Assembly (NCBI RefSeq): GCF_029076445.1
Contig: NZ_JARESG010000004.1
Coordinates: 220,923-284,922 of the forward strand
Length of the DNA: 64,000 nt
Direction: 5' to 3'
DNA from: Pseudarthrobacter naphthalenicus
GTDB lineage: Bacteria; Actinomycetota; Actinomycetes; Actinomycetales; Micrococcaceae
A program made the position numbers and the translations under genes. Under the pieces are notes generated by a model. The model was not told the DNA's origin. It ran no database searches and saw nothing but the letters and a program-made list of their open reading frames with translations. Shown one piece after another: positions 44,573-52,127 of this stretch (position 1 is its first letter; every line of letters starts with the position of its first letter).

Positions 44573-45346
44573 ATGAGAAAACTGCTTGTTTTGCTGACCG
44601 GACTGGCTCTGATCCTGACGCTCGGCGGCTTCGCCCGGGCTGACGGATTCGATCGCGGGCTGGTGACCGTCACCTTCGATGACGGCTGGACCAGCCAACA
44701 CACAAACGCCCTGCCCATCCTGGACAAATACGGGATCCCGGCCACCATGTACATCATCTCCGGATCCATCAACAATCAGCCCGCGTACATGACCCAGGCG
44801 CAAATTCAGGACTTCGCAAACCGGGGCCACGACATCGAATCGCACTCGGTGACCCACCCCCACCTGCGCGAGCTTTCCGCCGCCCAGCTGAACGTGGAGC
44901 TGACGCAAAGCCAGGCCACGCTGCGGCAGCTGTTCGGGCCAAAAGTCGCCACGGACTTCGCCTCGCCCTACGCCGAATACAACGACGCCGTGGTGGCTGC
45001 GATCAAACGCGTCTACAAAACCCACCGGGCCTTCGACGATGACGGCACGGACAACTCCGGCTTCAACACTCGCGCGAACTACAACCCCTACAACCTGAGG
45101 GTAAAGTTTGTGGAATCCACCACCAGCACGGCCACCGTGCAGGGCTGGATCAACACCGCCAAGGCTGACCATGCGTGGCTGATCCTGGCCTACCACGAGA
45201 TCGGCGAGAACATTGGCGGCGATACCTACCACACCGATACCGCCGCGCTGGATGCCGAGATGCGGGCCGTGAAGGACAGCGGACTGGGCGTTGTCACCAT
45301 CTCCCAGGGCGCCGCCGAAATTGCGGCCCAGGCGGCCGGGAACTAG
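44573..45346 (+). CDS. Secreted polysaccharide deacetylase (CE4)
   Basis: 257 residues from ATG 44573 (weak TGAGG site). A signal peptide of about 23 residues (RKLLVLLTGLALILTLGG, cut after ARA) precedes a NodB domain: VTVTFDDGWTSQHTNALPIL (catalytic Asp and metal Asp), HDIESHSVTHPHLREL (HxxxH metal ligands) and later WLILAYHEIGE (catalytic-type His). It probably removes N-acetyl groups from peptidoglycan or an exopolysaccharide outside the cell. It is followed by a strong hairpin. Confidence 0.9.
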   Translation: MRKLLVLLTGLALILTLGGFARADGFDRGLVTVTFDDGWTSQHTNALPILDKYGIPATMYIISGSINNQPAYMTQAQIQDFANRGHDIESHSVTHPHLRELSAAQLNVELTQSQATLRQLFGPKVATDFASPYAEYNDAVVAAIKRVYKTHRAFDDDGTDNSGFNTRANYNPYNLRVKFVESTTSTATVQGWINTAKADHAWLILAYHEIGENIGGDTYHTDTAALDAEMRAVKDSGLGVVTISQGAAEIAAQAAGN

Positions 45347-45349
45347 CAG

Positions 45350-45382
45350 CCGGCAGGGTCCCGGGTTCCGGGACCCTGCCGG
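45350..45382 (+). terminator. 15-bp perfect hairpin, 3-nt loop
   Basis: CCGGCAGGGTCCCGG (45350-45364), loop GTT, CCGGGACCCTGCCGG (45368-45382). It starts 4 bases after the deacetylase stop. No T tract. Confidence 0.8.
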
Positions 45383-45511
45383 GAGCATGGACGGGAGCCG
45401 AAGCGGCCCTCCAAAGGTCAGTAACCTGTGTAATTTGTCAATGGTCATGACTTACGGCTAGCGTGGCCCGTGATCGCATGGGGGATCACTGCTAGACCGA
45501 CGGAGGCCGCA

Positions 45512-45649
45512 TTGGCTCTCATTGACTATGCCCTGGCGCTCTGCGCACTTTTGGGAACGTTGCTGATTCCTTTCTGTGCGCTGTACCAACTGCTCCGCCT
45601 CAAGCGGCGCGCACTACGGGTGACCGCTACGAGGAGTGACCGCAGCTAG
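45512..45649 (+). CDS. Tiny membrane protein, 45 residues
   Basis: TTG 45512 with CGGAGG 7 bases upstream. The product is one hydrophobic helix (ALIDYALALCALLGTLLIPF) followed by a basic tail (RLKRRALRVTATRSDRS), so it is a single-span protein with the positive end probably inside. It lies just upstream of a second tiny membrane protein (2-bp gap) and the MinD-like ATPase. No family recognised. Confidence 0.6.
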   Translation: MALIDYALALCALLGTLLIPFCALYQLLRLKRRALRVTATRSDRS

Positions 45650-45651
45650 CC

Positions 45652-45771
45652 ATGCCTTACGTTGATATCAACCCGCACAAGGGCCGCCCCAAGTGGCAGG
45701 CCTACGCCGTCCTGGCCATACTCCTGGTGCTTACCGCCGGCGTTGTGGTGGCCGCCCTGACCCGCCACTGA
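45652..45771 (+). CDS. Tiny membrane protein, 39 residues
   Basis: ATG 45652, GAGGAG 15 bases upstream within the end of the preceding gene, 2-bp gap, so probably translationally coupled. The product starts PYVDINPHKGRPKW and ends with one hydrophobic helix (AYAVLAILLVLTAGVVVAAL). Unknown family. The pair may form a small membrane complex linked to the ATPase that follows 89 bp downstream. Confidence 0.6.
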   Translation: MPYVDINPHKGRPKWQAYAVLAILLVLTAGVVVAALTRH

Positions 45772-45860
45772 GCTTGACTTCTCCCTCAGCGCCTAGACTG
45801 GTTGACTGAACAGTCCGTATAGTGCCGCAGAATATTGAGTCGAAGTCCTGGGGGACAGAC

Positions 45861-47279
45861 ATGCCCGATCCGGCGGATCACAACGCACGTGCCACTGCAG
45901 AGGATGCAGGGCAGCCGCAACCCACCCGGCGACGCCGCGACCTCCGCCGCGCCGACGGAGTGCTTTCGGATGCCCAGACAGGAACCATGCCAGCCGTAAC
46001 TCCCGAGCCTTCCACCAGCCCCGACGCCGGCACTCCGGTACCGCGCCGCAGCTCCTGGGCGGAGGCCGCCGCGGCCGCCGACCAGGCCAAACCCGTGGCC
46101 CACGCCCCGGCCCCCACCCGCCGGCCGGCCAAGCCCCCGGTCACCGCGCTGCCGCCAACCCCGGAACCGCAGGCACCCGAACCGCAGCCCGCGCAGCCGG
46201 CCTTCGAGGACTTCAGCGCCACCGCAGAGCCGCACGACGGCGGGGAAGCCGCGCCGCCGTCGTCGTCCGCGTCCGGGACGCAGCCGGATGAGACGCCCGC
46301 GTTCCGCCGCATCCGCCCCACCGCGGCGGATGTGATCGCCGAGAGCCCGATGCCTGACTTCATCAGCTCCCCGGGCCTGTTCGTGAAGGAGCAGAAGCCG
46401 CGTCCCGTGGGCGGTTTCCGCGGTGCCATCTACGCGATGACCGGCGGTGCCTGGAACCTCGGGCCCAGCGCCAAGCAGCGCGACGAGGACGAGTTGGCCC
46501 GGCGCATTTCCCGGCAGCTGCAGGGCAGTTACAACACCGCCGTGCTGAGCCTCAAGGGCGGCATCGGCAAGACCTCCACCACCGTGGGCGTGGGCCTGAC
46601 CCTGGCCGAATTCCGCGGCGACGCGCCCTGCGCCATCGACGCCAACCCGGACTCCGGCGACCTGGTGGAGCGCGCCCTGGGCGAGGGGATCTACCAGCAG
46701 TCCAGCCCGCGCACCATCACGGACCTGCTCAAGAACATCGAATCCGTGGACTCGCTCACCGCCCTGGCCCGGTACATGCACCACGCCGGCCGGCTGCACC
46801 TGATCGCGGGGGAGCAGGACCCGGAGGTCTCGGATTCGCTGACGGCGGCCGAGTACCTGCGGATCCGCAAGCTGATCTCCAACTACTACTCCGTGGCCCT
46901 GACCGACTGCGGCACCGGGGTGACGCACAATGCGATGAGCGGCATCCTGCAGTCCGCCGACAACCTGGTGATCGCGGCCGGGTACGCGGTTTCCGGTGCG
47001 AAGCGGGCGCGCAGCACCCTGCACTGGCTGGCAAGCCACGGGTACGAGGACCTGGCCCGGAACGCGATTGTAGTCATCACGGACAAGGACGAGGTCTCCT
47101 CCCGCGTGGACAAGGACGCCATTGAGGAACACCTCGCCGGCATCTGCCGCCAGCTGATCGCCGTCCCGCACGACCGTGGTGTGGCCGACGGAGACCTGGT
47201 CACCCTGGACGTGCTGAAACCGGACACCCGGCGGGCGTACAAGGAGATCGCGGCGGCCATCGTGGACGGGTACCGCTAA
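45861..47279 (+). CDS. MinD/ParA-like ATPase with long disordered N-terminus
   Basis: 472 residues from ATG 45861. Residues 1-190 are rich in Pro, Ala, Glu and Arg and look disordered. The ATPase domain follows, with a deviant Walker A, LSLKGGIGKTSTTVG (about 229-243, signature lysine early), then a MinD/ParA-type APCAIDANPDSGDLVERALG. This combination of Pro-rich head and MinD domain is seen in actinobacterial proteins linked to type VII (ESX) secretion and polar or division-site placement. No secretion genes are adjacent, so the partner is unknown. Confidence 0.82.
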   Translation: MPDPADHNARATAEDAGQPQPTRRRRDLRRADGVLSDAQTGTMPAVTPEPSTSPDAGTPVPRRSSWAEAAAAADQAKPVAHAPAPTRRPAKPPVTALPPTPEPQAPEPQPAQPAFEDFSATAEPHDGGEAAPPSSSASGTQPDETPAFRRIRPTAADVIAESPMPDFISSPGLFVKEQKPRPVGGFRGAIYAMTGGAWNLGPSAKQRDEDELARRISRQLQGSYNTAVLSLKGGIGKTSTTVGVGLTLAEFRGDAPCAIDANPDSGDLVERALGEGIYQQSSPRTITDLLKNIESVDSLTALARYMHHAGRLHLIAGEQDPEVSDSLTAAEYLRIRKLISNYYSVALTDCGTGVTHNAMSGILQSADNLVIAAGYAVSGAKRARSTLHWLASHGYEDLARNAIVVITDKDEVSSRVDKDAIEEHLAGICRQLIAVPHDRGVADGDLVTLDVLKPDTRRAYKEIAAAIVDGYR

Positions 47280-47302
47280 CTTTTCCCCGCCCTTCCCAAC
47301 TG

Positions 47303-47352
47303 GGTAGCGCTATCTGTCGTTTTGAGTGCTCATAACGACAGATAGCGCTACC
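47303..47352. terminator. 19-bp perfect inverted repeat
   Basis: Arm GGTAGCGCTATCTGTCGTT (47303-47321) pairs exactly with 47334-47352 around a 12-nt loop. It lies between the ends of the ATPase gene and the minus-strand STAS-like gene, so it is suited to two-way termination. Confidence 0.8.
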
Positions 47353-47500
47353 TAGATGGGGGCGTACTTAGATGAGGGGCGAGAGTGCCGCTACCCGTCT
47401 ATTCGGATACGGCCGCACTCCCAGCCTGTGTAAAGCAAAGAAGTCTGTGGCTGGCACACCGGCCCGATTGGTGGGCGCTGCGGTGCCGTGCCTTGATGCC

Positions 47501-47824
47501 TTAGGCGGCGACGAGATGGCGCGCTGCAGCCGGTTCCCGGCGCGGTGCCAGGACGCTGATGGTGCAGGGTGCCTGCTGCGGGTCGATCCTGACCGGCAGC
47601 TGATGGGTGTTCGAAGCGGTGTGGAGCATTTCCAGGGCTTCGTGGTCCACCCGCGCGCGGCTGAGGTCCAGCTCCAGGTCCAGGCCCTCCCTTAAGGAGT
47701 TGGCCCGCTTAACTACTACATACAGTGCGTTCACGCTGTGGATGGTGATATGCCCCTTTGCAATCACCAGAGCCTTGGCATGGTCGAGATCTACACGGAC
47801 AACGATGTTGAGCTTGGAGTTCAA
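47501..47824 (-). CDS. STAS-like protein, paralogue 1
   Basis: 107 residues from TTG 47824, with GGAAAGG about 9 bases upstream. It reads LNIVVRVDLDHAKALVIAKG, HITIHSVNALYVVVKRANSL, LDLELDLSRARVDHEALEML, an arrangement of strand-helix-strand like a STAS (anti-sigma antagonist) domain, but without an obvious phosphorylatable serine motif. It then ends LPVRIDPQQAPCTISVL. It matches the protein at 49793-50125 over about 90 residues at roughly two thirds identity. Function unknown; a regulatory partner role is inferred from the fold. Confidence 0.6.
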   Translation of the reverse strand: MNSKLNIVVRVDLDHAKALVIAKGHITIHSVNALYVVVKRANSLREGLDLELDLSRARVDHEALEMLHTASNTHQLPVRIDPQQAPCTISVLAPRREPAAARHLVAA

Positions 47825-48135
47825 GTTGTAAAGCCTTTCCCCGGCATTGGCTGCGACGCTGCAGCTTCTTGCGAAGGCCCGTTTGCTGGAGCCTTGTCCA
47901 GAGTAAGGGGCGAATGTGACGCACGCAACAGTTACGAATTTATTACACCAATTAGGGCTTGTCAGCGTCTGAATCGGGGGGCGACACGCCGGTCATCTTG
48001 CTCCTGGGTACCTTCAGTCACGGCAGGCATCACCGGTAACGCGAAGGTTTTCACCGGCCACGCGGGAAAGTTTTCACCCGCACGCGGAAGGGCGCCGCTC
48101 CGCGTGCGGGAGTGGCGCCCTTCCTGAAAAGCGAA
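47825..48135. other. Intergenic stretch upstream of the STAS-like gene
   Basis: AT-richer part near 47930-47960 is likely promoter. An imperfect direct repeat based on TCACCGGNNACGCG occurs at 48030, 48051 and 48074. A hairpin follows. No gene was recognised. Confidence 0.5.
48077..48110 (-). terminator. 12-bp hairpin downstream of CsbD gene
   Basis: CCCGCACGCGGA (48077-48088) pairs with TCCGCGTGCGGG (48099-48110) across a 10-nt loop, 26 bases beyond the CsbD stop. Confidence 0.7.
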
Positions 48136-48312
48136 TCAGTCCTTCTTGAACGCGTCCTTGACCTTCTCGCCAGCCTGCTTCAGGTCCGACTTGCTCTGAT
48201 CGACCTTTCCCTCGGCTTCCAGGCTCTCATCGCCGGTCGCCTTGCCGGCGGCTTCCTTGCCCTTGCCGCCCAGTTTCTCGGCGGCGTTTCCGATCTTGTC
48301 ATCCAAACCCAT
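48136..48312 (-). CDS. CsbD-family small protein
   Basis: 58 residues from ATG 48312 with GGGAGA upstream. The sequence begins GLDDKIGNAAEKLGGKGKEA and continues AGKATGDESLEAEGKVDQSK, the standard CsbD four-helix repeat pattern, ending VKDAFKKD. These are small hydrophilic proteins made in large amounts under general stress or stationary phase. It stands alone with its own terminator. Confidence 0.9.
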   Translation of the reverse strand: MGLDDKIGNAAEKLGGKGKEAAGKATGDESLEAEGKVDQSKSDLKQAGEKVKDAFKKD

Positions 48313-48508
48313 GGTGTTTCTCCCTACGGTCTGACGCTGCCGGCGGTCTGCCGACAGGTTACGTTTTCATCTTAACCACAGGACCAATTCCCGTCCTAGA
48401 CCCGTGGTGCCCCGGGATGTCCCTGAGGCCATTGCCGTGCCCCGCGGACTGCCCTAGCCTGTGGGGAGCCGGGCCAATCATTGCCCGCACAACTGGGGAG
48501 GGTGCTTT

Positions 48509-48757
48509 GTGGCTGAAATCAACGCAGTACTGTCAAGGCTGACGGCGGAGGAACTGGACGAGATCAAGGCTCTGGGGCCGAAGGGGCGCCTGGGCCGGCA
48601 CCTCGTGGAGGCGTTGGACCGCGCGGCAGGGGGCCCCGAAGCGGCGCGGGGGCTTTACGTGCTGGACGGTTCCGTCAACAGCAACGGCGGCCAGTTCCAC
48701 ATTCTCCGCGATGACGTCAGCGAGCGGCTTTTCCCCTCCGGGGCCGATCCGCGCTGA
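48509..48757 (+). CDS. Small hypothetical protein
   Basis: 82 residues from GTG 48509 with GGGGAGGG 7 bases upstream. Helical first half (INAVLSRLTAEELDEIKALG) and a short second half GLYVLDGSVNSNGGQFHIL. No family recognised. The gene ends inside the start of a 23-bp tandem repeat. Confidence 0.55.
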   Translation: MAEINAVLSRLTAEELDEIKALGPKGRLGRHLVEALDRAAGGPEAARGLYVLDGSVNSNGGQFHILRDDVSERLFPSGADPR

Positions 48758-48820
48758 TCCCGCAGGAGAGTTCCCGCTGATCCCGCAGGAGAGTTCCCGC
48801 TGATCCCGCAGGCGAGTTCC
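48754..48820. repeat. 23-bp tandem repeat, three copies
   Basis: Units at 48754-48776 and 48777-48799 are identical; the third, 48800-48820, has one change and is cut short by the stop of the reductase gene on the minus strand. Core CCCGCAGGAGAGTTCCC. Confidence 0.9.
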
Positions 48821-49572
48821 TAGGGAGCGTTCAGGTCGGTCTTCAGCCAGTCACTGAACGTTTGACGGCCGACGGCGGCGCCCGCCTCCGGGACCAGGCT
48901 TCCGTTGCGCATCGAGCGCCACAGCGGCCCGGGGGCGGTGAACTCAATGACGCGCCGCTTCCGGCCCTCCTTCTGCGCGACCGCCCGGACCAGCTCAGCC
49001 AGCTGTTTGCGTTCCGGGCCGCCAAGGTCTGGAATCCGGCCCCGGGGCCCCGCCTCTGCCGCCTCAACCAGCGCCTCGGCTACCTCGCGAGCCGCCACGG
49101 GCTGGGTGACCATCCGGGGGACCAGTACCAGCGGGCCCACCGAACTGCGCCGCAGCATCTGTCCCGCGAACTCATGGAACTGGGTGGCCCGCAGGATGGT
49201 CCACGGCACGTCCGACTTGCTGACCAATGTCTCCTGGGCCAGCTTCCCGGCGTAGTAGCCGGCCGCAGCCTTTTCCGTCCCCACGATGGAGAGGGCCACG
49301 TGGTGCCGCACCCCGGCCGCCTTCTCCTGCCGCAGCAGGTTGCCGGTGACGGTGGTGAAAAACTCCACGGACTTCTTCCCGTTCAGTGTTGAGGTGTTGG
49401 CGACATCGATCACCGCGTCCACGCCGTTGAGCGCTTGGGCCAACCCGTCGCCGCTGACCAGGTCCACGCCTGCGGCGCGCGAGAGGCTGATCACGTGATG
49501 TCCCCGGGCCCGGGCGATGCTGACCACATGACGTCCGACCGTTCCGGTCCCGCCCGCAACTGCTATGTTCAT
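48820..49572 (-). CDS. NmrA/SDR-type NAD(P)-binding protein
   Basis: 250 residues from ATG 49572. It opens NIAVAGGTGTVGRHVVSIARARGH, a Rossmann GxxGxxG site of atypical SDR/NmrA proteins, followed by GVDAVIDVANTST and DVPWTILRATQFHEF. NmrA-like proteins sense NAD(P) redox state or act as reductases; a catalytic YxxxK is present as YYAGKLAQE, so enzyme activity is possible. The -10 box TAGGAT at 49580-49585 suggests a leaderless transcript. The much longer upstream frame is antisense to the STAS-like gene. Confidence 0.8.
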   Translation of the reverse strand: MNIAVAGGTGTVGRHVVSIARARGHHVISLSRAAGVDLVSGDGLAQALNGVDAVIDVANTSTLNGKKSVEFFTTVTGNLLRQEKAAGVRHHVALSIVGTEKAAAGYYAGKLAQETLVSKSDVPWTILRATQFHEFAGQMLRRSSVGPLVLVPRMVTQPVAAREVAEALVEAAEAGPRGRIPDLGGPERKQLAELVRAVAQKEGRKRRVIEFTAPGPLWRSMRNGSLVPEAGAAVGRQTFSDWLKTDLNAP

Positions 49573-49579
49573 GCTCCGA

Positions 49580-49585
49580 ATCCTA
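49580..49585 (-). promoter_or_regulatory. -10 box TAGGAT of a leaderless promoter
   Basis: Minus-strand TAGGAT ends 7 bases before ATG 49572. Confidence 0.5.
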
Positions 49586-49792
49586 GAGCACCGGTCCCCG
49601 GAGCAGGGGTCATGCACGGCACCCGACGTTGAGGGCGTGCGGACGGACCCGTCCGACACAATGCGTAGAGATGTTGCGCGCGTCACGCACTGATGCCTAG
49701 CCTGAAGATGGCTGCTGAAGCGCGGCCACTGGCCGCCGAGTCGCGGCCTCCCGGGCTGCAGCGTCGCAGCCACGCAAGGAAGGCGCCAGGCC

Positions 49793-50125
49793 TTGACCGA
49801 AAAGCTCAGCATTCTTGTCCGCGTAGACCTCGACCACGCCAAAGCCCGGGTCCTCGCCAAGGGCCACATCACCGTTCACAGCATCCAGGCTCTCTACGTC
49901 GTGGTGAAGCGAGCCAATGCCCTCAGGCACAACCTCGTCCTCGAACTGGACGTGCGCCATGCCCGGGTTGATCCAGAAGCCCTGCGCCTGCTGGAGACCT
50001 GCTGCAAAACGCGTCAACTCCCCGTCAGGATCGATCCGCAGCAGAGTCCGTGCACGCTGAGCATGCTGCCGCCGCGGCACGCTGTTCACGCGGCGCACCA
50101 TGCGCCTGCCCGCGTGGCTGCCTGA
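49793..50125 (+). CDS. STAS-like protein, paralogue 2
   Basis: 110 residues from TTG 49793. Same order as the protein at 47501-47824: LSILVRVDLDHAKARVLAKG, HITVHSIQALYVVVKRANAL, LVLELDVRHARVDPEALRLL and LPVRIDPQQSPCTLSML. The strictly kept RVDLDHAK, ALYVVVKRAN and LPVRIDPQQ blocks show a shared function. Ends with an Ala/His-rich tail. Both paralogues use TTG starts, which lowers expression and may be deliberate. Unknown function. Confidence 0.6.
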   Translation: MTEKLSILVRVDLDHAKARVLAKGHITVHSIQALYVVVKRANALRHNLVLELDVRHARVDPEALRLLETCCKTRQLPVRIDPQQSPCTLSMLPPRHAVHAAHHAPARVAA

Positions 50126-50177
50126 ACCGGGCGGCGAACGGGCGGGGCTTTAACTGCCGAGCTCTAACTGCTGGGCT

Positions 50178-50519
50178 TCAACTGCCGGTGGAAATCCTGC
50201 CGGCCAGTTCGGCCGCCGGGGCGAGGACCCAGCGCTCGGTCTCGGGCTCGAAGCAGACCACCACGGAGGCGTCAGCCTCCCGCGCCTCGTCGAGGGCGAA
50301 GAGCAGCGCGTCTTCCAGATGCCGCGCATAATCCTGCCGCTGGGTGAACGAACCCGGCAGGCCGCCGTCGTCAATAATGACGTGGGCCTTGCCGTCCACA
50401 ATGACTTTCAGCGCGTAACCCTGGTCGTCGTGGAGAGACCCCCGGGTGGACGCGATTTCGGTGACCTTGTCTGCCCGGACCAGGCTGTTGCCGATGGTAC
50501 GGATCCACACTTCACCCAT
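50178..50519 (-). CDS. Hypothetical protein, 113 residues
   Basis: From ATG 50519 with a strong AAGGAGG 5 bases upstream. It reads GEVWIRTIGNSLVRADKVTE, then YALKVIVDGKAHVIIDDGGL, and a long helix LEDALLFALDEAREADASVV. Soluble alpha/beta protein without recognised family. It is divergent from the MFS gene at 50637; a shared 117-bp region holds both promoters. Confidence 0.65.
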   Translation of the reverse strand: MGEVWIRTIGNSLVRADKVTEIASTRGSLHDDQGYALKVIVDGKAHVIIDDGGLPGSFTQRQDYARHLEDALLFALDEAREADASVVVCFEPETERWVLAPAAELAGRISTGS

Positions 50520-50623
50520 GAGTCCTCCTTGGCTGTGCGGGGCGCACGGCAGCACCCCACAAGGCAAAGATTAGTCCTCACGGGGCCGATTGTGACCCCT
50601 GAACTGGGCGGAATCTTCTCGCA

Positions 50624-50629
50624 TAAGAT
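50624..50629 (+). promoter_or_regulatory. -10 box TAAGAT of a leaderless promoter
   Basis: TAAGAT ends 7 bases before ATG 50637. Confidence 0.55.
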
Positions 50630-50636
50630 AAATCTG

Positions 50637-51854
50637 ATGACTTCGCCTGGAACCCCGCCGCCGTTCAACTTCCGAAGCATCGCCATCCCCGCATTTGGGC
50701 CCGCGTTGCTGTTCTGCATCGGCGAAGGCGCGGTGCTCCCGGTGGTGGTCCTCTCCGCCCGGGACCTCGGCGCTTCGGTTGCGGTTTCCGCGCTGATCGT
50801 GACGCTCATCGGGCTCGGTTCGTGGTTCTTCAACCTGCCCGCCTCCCTCATCACGCTCAAGTTCGGCGAACGCTGGTCCATCGTGGGGGCCGCCGCCGTG
50901 GGTGCGCTTGCACTCGCCGCGGCCGCGGTGTCCTCCCTGGTCCCCAACGGACTTGTGCTGCTTGCGGTGGCGATGACCGTTGTGGGCATGGCCGCCAGCG
51001 TCTTCAGCCTGGCCCGGCAGAAGTACCTCACCGAGGCGGTGCCCATCCAGTTCAGGGCCCGGGCGCTCTCGACCCTCGGCGGAGTCAGCCGGATCGGCGT
51101 CTTCGTGGGGCCGTTCATTGGCGCCGGCGTGATGCAGTTCGCGGGGATCGCGGGCGCCTACTGGGTGGGTGTGGTGGGGATGGCCGCGGCCGCCGTCCTG
51201 GCCGTCACCATTCCGGATCTGGTGGTTCCGGCAGCGCCCGACGGCGGTCACAGAACTCCCGAGCCCACGCTGCGGAATGTGGCGGTCTCGCATGCCGGCG
51301 TGTTCCTGACGCTGGGGGTGGGGATCCTGCTGCTCAGCGCGCTGCGTGCGTCCCGCCAAGTGGTGATCCCGCTGTGGGCCGAGCATCTGGGGATGGACCC
51401 GGCCCAGGCGTCCGTGATCTACGGGCTGTCCGGCGCGATCGACATGCTGGTGTTCTATCCCGCCGGGAAGGTGATGGACCGGCGCGGCAGGCTGTTTGTG
51501 GCCATCCCCTCCACCATCATCATGGCCATTGCCATGCTGCTGATTCCGCTGACCGCCTCCTTTGCCGGGCTGCTGCTGGCGTCCCTGCTGATCGGCTTTG
51601 GCAACGGCATCAGCTCCGGGCTCATCATGACCCTCGGCGCGGACTTCTCGCCCGACCGGGGCCGTGGCCAGTTCCTGGGGCTATGGCGTTTCATTGCCGA
51701 CGCCGGATCGACCGGCGGCCCGGTCCTGCTGTCCGGCGTCACCGCGGTGGCTACCTTGGGTGCGGGTGTTTCGGCCACCGGCTTTTTGGGCTTCGCCGCA
51801 GCGGTTGTGTTTGCGGTGGCGCTGCCGAGGCTGAAGCACCGGCGGAATTACTAA
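50637..51854 (+). CDS. MFS transporter
   Basis: 405 residues from ATG 50637. Twelve helices, opening IAIPAFGPALLFCIGEGAVLPV. A segment LARQKYLTEAVPIQFRARALS replaces a standard motif B, and the second half has FYPAGKVMDRRGRLFVAIPS (motif A-like) and GISSGLIMTLGADFSPDRGRG. This is the drug/sugar transporter subgroup common in actinobacteria. Substrate unknown. A small zinc-ribbon gene follows 16 bp downstream, probably in the same transcript. Confidence 0.87.
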   Translation: MTSPGTPPPFNFRSIAIPAFGPALLFCIGEGAVLPVVVLSARDLGASVAVSALIVTLIGLGSWFFNLPASLITLKFGERWSIVGAAAVGALALAAAAVSSLVPNGLVLLAVAMTVVGMAASVFSLARQKYLTEAVPIQFRARALSTLGGVSRIGVFVGPFIGAGVMQFAGIAGAYWVGVVGMAAAAVLAVTIPDLVVPAAPDGGHRTPEPTLRNVAVSHAGVFLTLGVGILLLSALRASRQVVIPLWAEHLGMDPAQASVIYGLSGAIDMLVFYPAGKVMDRRGRLFVAIPSTIIMAIAMLLIPLTASFAGLLLASLLIGFGNGISSGLIMTLGADFSPDRGRGQFLGLWRFIADAGSTGGPVLLSGVTAVATLGAGVSATGFLGFAAAVVFAVALPRLKHRRNY

Positions 51855-51870
51855 CCTGGAAGGGATCCTC

Positions 51871-52101
51871 ATGCTTTTCATCTTTGGCCTCAAAACTGTC
51901 GTCCGCGCGTTGCCGGGCCGCCCGGCCACCTGCCGCAACTGCGGACAGTTCGTGCAGCACTATCTCGACGAGCACGCCCGGAAATTCACCCTGTTCTTCA
52001 TCCCTGTCTTCACCACGTCCCGGTCCTACCAGATCACCTGCTCTAACTGCGGACGGGTCTCTTCAATCAGCGATCGGGAGCGGAAGGCCTTGGGCGGGTA
52101 G
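51871..52101 (+). CDS. Zinc-ribbon protein
   Basis: 76 residues from ATG 51871 with GAAGGG 7 bases upstream. Two CxxC pairs, ATCRNCGQFVQHY and ITCSNCGRVSSIS, about 36 residues apart, form one zinc ribbon interrupted by a hydrophobic KFTLFFIPVFTTSRS segment. This is the pattern of the zinc-ribbon family 15 (zf-ribbon) proteins. Function unknown. Confidence 0.8.
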   Translation: MLFIFGLKTVVRALPGRPATCRNCGQFVQHYLDEHARKFTLFFIPVFTTSRSYQITCSNCGRVSSISDRERKALGG

Positions 52102-52127
52102 GAGCGGTTGTTCCTCCGGGCTGACGG

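Noticed and set aside
47738..48127. 129-codon plus-strand frame upstream of CsbD
   Set aside because: Overlaps the STAS-like gene on the other strand, has no ribosome site and mixed, non-protein-like composition.
48754..48820. Possible CRISPR or iteron origin
   Set aside because: Units abut without spacers, only three copies, no replication gene nearby.
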